NCBI GenBank assembly: GCA_016788165.1
Contig: JAEUTH010000008.1
Coordinates: forward strand, 62,001-126,000
DNA: 64,000 nucleotides
From: Bacteroidia bacterium
GTDB lineage: Bacteria > Bacteroidota > Bacteroidia > AKYH767-A > OLB10
Reading direction: 5' to 3'
Below are positions 62,943-64,000 of the stretch, piece after piece. Position numbers and translations under genes: made by a program. Position 1 is the stretch's first letter, and each line of letters starts with the position of its first letter. Below the pieces are notes generated by a model. That model did no database searches and was not told where the DNA came from. It saw nothing but the letters and a program-made list of their open reading frames with translations.

Positions 62943-64000
62943 ATGAAAAAAGTATTACTACTGTTAACTACTTTATTTGCATATCACTTTAGCCTTGGTT
63001 GTGATACAACTGCAATTTCGAAAACACTATGGAGTGTTGCCTTTGTAGATAGTGAGGAATTGACCGGTGAGGGACCAAACAATGGCCATGCAGTACATTG
63101 TATTGATAACGACTCGGCAACTTTTTGGCATACACAATGGCAGGGGGCGGCACCACCATACCCGCATGAAATTCAAATAAACCTGGGTGCAGTGTATCCT
63201 GTAAACGGGTTTAGTTTTTTAACCCGTGCCAATAGTACCAATGGCAGGGTAAAAAGCTTTACATTTTATTTAAGTACCGATGGTATTAATTGGGGTAGTG
63301 CACAAGCAGCCGGTGATTTGGTTTATCCCAACCCAACAAGCAATGCACAGCAAGCAGCAGCCGTTTATTTTGGCGCTGTTAGTGCACAATACATTCGATT
63401 AGTTGCTAATACAAGTTACGCTGGTGTATATGCCATGTGTGCTGAGTTAAATGTGTATCAGGACTCGAGTTGTGGCGCCACCGGTCAAACCAATCAAGTT
63501 ATTACTATCAACCCTATTGCAACACAAACAACCGTATCGGCACCTGTTGTTTTATCAGGTGTTTCTACTTCAGGATTGCCACTTTCGTATAGCGTTGTTT
63601 CGGGGCCGGCAAGCATACAAGGCGACACCTTAACTGTAACAGGTGTTGCCGGTGTTGTTGTTGTTGAAGCTTATCACAATGGCAATACAACCTATTATCC
63701 GGCCGCAGCACAAAATACTTTTACAGTATTAGATTTAACCACTTACTATCCTGATTTAAATTGCAAACTAACCGATTCACTCGATTTGCAAATGCCGCAA
63801 CTCTATCCCTATTTATTACATGCTACGGCTAATATTGTTCATCCTCAGTTCTTGTCAGTGTCATCCGTTACTTACTCTATAAATGGTGTTAACCTAACTG
63901 CTTTAGAAAACAGTGGCGATTACCAAGCCTGGTGGACACCACCGGCTTATGGTAACTACACCATATACGTAACAGCAACTGCCAGCAATGGCAAAACCGA
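62943..64000 (+). CDS. Secreted discoidin (F5/8 type C) domain protein, cut by the window end
   Basis: The frame opens at the ATG at 62943 and stays open to the last base, so the 3' end is outside. The product starts MKKVLLLLTTLFAYHFSLGC, a signal peptide or lipoprotein signal (SLGC). A coagulation-factor F5/8-like carbohydrate-binding domain lies at about 45-165: CIDNDSATFWHTQW, PHEIQINLGAVYPVNGFSFL, and AQYIRLVANTSYAGVYAMC. A beta-rich region follows (VVLSGVSTSGLPLSYSVVSG). The visible 352 residues suggest a large surface protein. A C-terminal sorting domain would be expected beyond the window. Confidence 0.85.
   Translation, partial: MKKVLLLLTTLFAYHFSLGCDTTAISKTLWSVAFVDSEELTGEGPNNGHAVHCIDNDSATFWHTQWQGAAPPYPHEIQINLGAVYPVNGFSFLTRANSTNGRVKSFTFYLSTDGINWGSAQAAGDLVYPNPTSNAQQAAAVYFGAVSAQYIRLVANTSYAGVYAMCAELNVYQDSSCGATGQTNQVITINPIATQTTVSAPVVLSGVSTSGLPLSYSVVSGPASIQGDTLTVTGVAGVVVVEAYHNGNTTYYPAAAQNTFTVLDLTTYYPDLNCKLTDSLDLQMPQLYPYLLHATANIVHPQFLSVSSVTYSINGVNLTALENSGDYQAWWTPPAYGNYTIYVTATASNGKT

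Noticed and set aside
1-64000. tRNA, rRNA, CRISPR, insertion sequence or prophage genes
   Set aside because: No T-loop-like conserved bases in a cloverleaf context, no regularly spaced repeats, and no transposase, integrase or structural phage genes were seen. The S74 domain alone is not a prophage.

Overview
The window is AT-rich DNA from the chromosome of a member of the Bacteroidota. The evidence is protein families: type IX secretion C-terminal sorting domains, a fused CcoN-CcoO oxidase subunit, a clade II nosZ cluster with a lipoprotein cytochrome c, a tricorn-type S41 protease, and a propeller-type hybrid sensor kinase. The genus cannot be read from the sequence. I see no rRNA, tRNA, CRISPR array, insertion sequence or prophage.

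Layout. 1-2.7 kb (+): the end of an outer-membrane barrel protein and a helix-hairpin-helix/barrel protein. 2.8-6.5 kb (-): a GNAT, a small molybdopterin-fold protein, and a tight three-gene unit encoding a K+ channel-like protein, a bestrophin anion channel and an LCIB-type (theta) carbonic anhydrase. 6.7-9.4 kb (-): a nitric-oxide/iron-sulfur stress operon (Rrf2 regulator, truncated hemoglobin, membrane protein, RIC/ScdA, hemerythrin) with a palindromic operator candidate in front and a strong terminator behind. 9.4-13.2 kb (-): MarR/DUF2024/thioredoxin genes, then an ArsR-AHSA1-VOC cluster containing a broken AHSA1 copy. 13.4-22.3 kb (-): a complete cbb3 oxidase cluster (ccoI, ccoS, ccoNO, ccoQ-like, ccoP, ccoG, fixH-like, TauE/SafE-like). 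22.6-28.4 kb (-): an RND efflux operon, divergent from a LytS/LytTR two-component pair (28.7-30.6 kb, +). 30.7-38.7 kb: GH27 alpha-galactosidase, YjdM, a DNA alkylation repair protein, tricorn protease (+), an unknown lipoprotein and a GNAT. 39-47.9 kb (-): a nitrous oxide reductase cluster (cytochrome c, nosZ, fasciclin, membrane protein, nosL, nosD, VOC, nosF, nosY) preceded by a solo cyclic-nucleotide-binding domain gene and a full Crp/Fnr regulator. 48-53 kb (-): SMR exporter, GNAT, NarL-type regulator and giant propeller sensor kinase. 53-64 kb: large secreted cell-surface proteins (S74-chaperone protein, sugar dehydrogenase-PKD protein, SGNH hydrolase, discoidin-domain protein), with decayed chaA antiporter and AraC remnants between them.

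How the parts fit. The high-affinity cbb3 oxidase, N2O reductase, NO-stress operon and Crp/Fnr regulators suggest a microaerobic organism that respires N2O; no nitrite or NO reductase gene is in this window. Palindromes with the same ATGAY-N4-RTCAT core lie in front of ccoI, in front of ccoS-ccoNO, upstream of the nos genes and upstream of the solo cyclic-nucleotide-binding gene, suggesting one Crp/Fnr regulon. The most unusual unit is the K+ channel-bestrophin-LCIB operon. It pairs a bestrophin with an LCIB-family carbonic anhydrase, as in the algal CO2-concentrating mechanism, but in a bacterium that shows no sign of phototrophy here.
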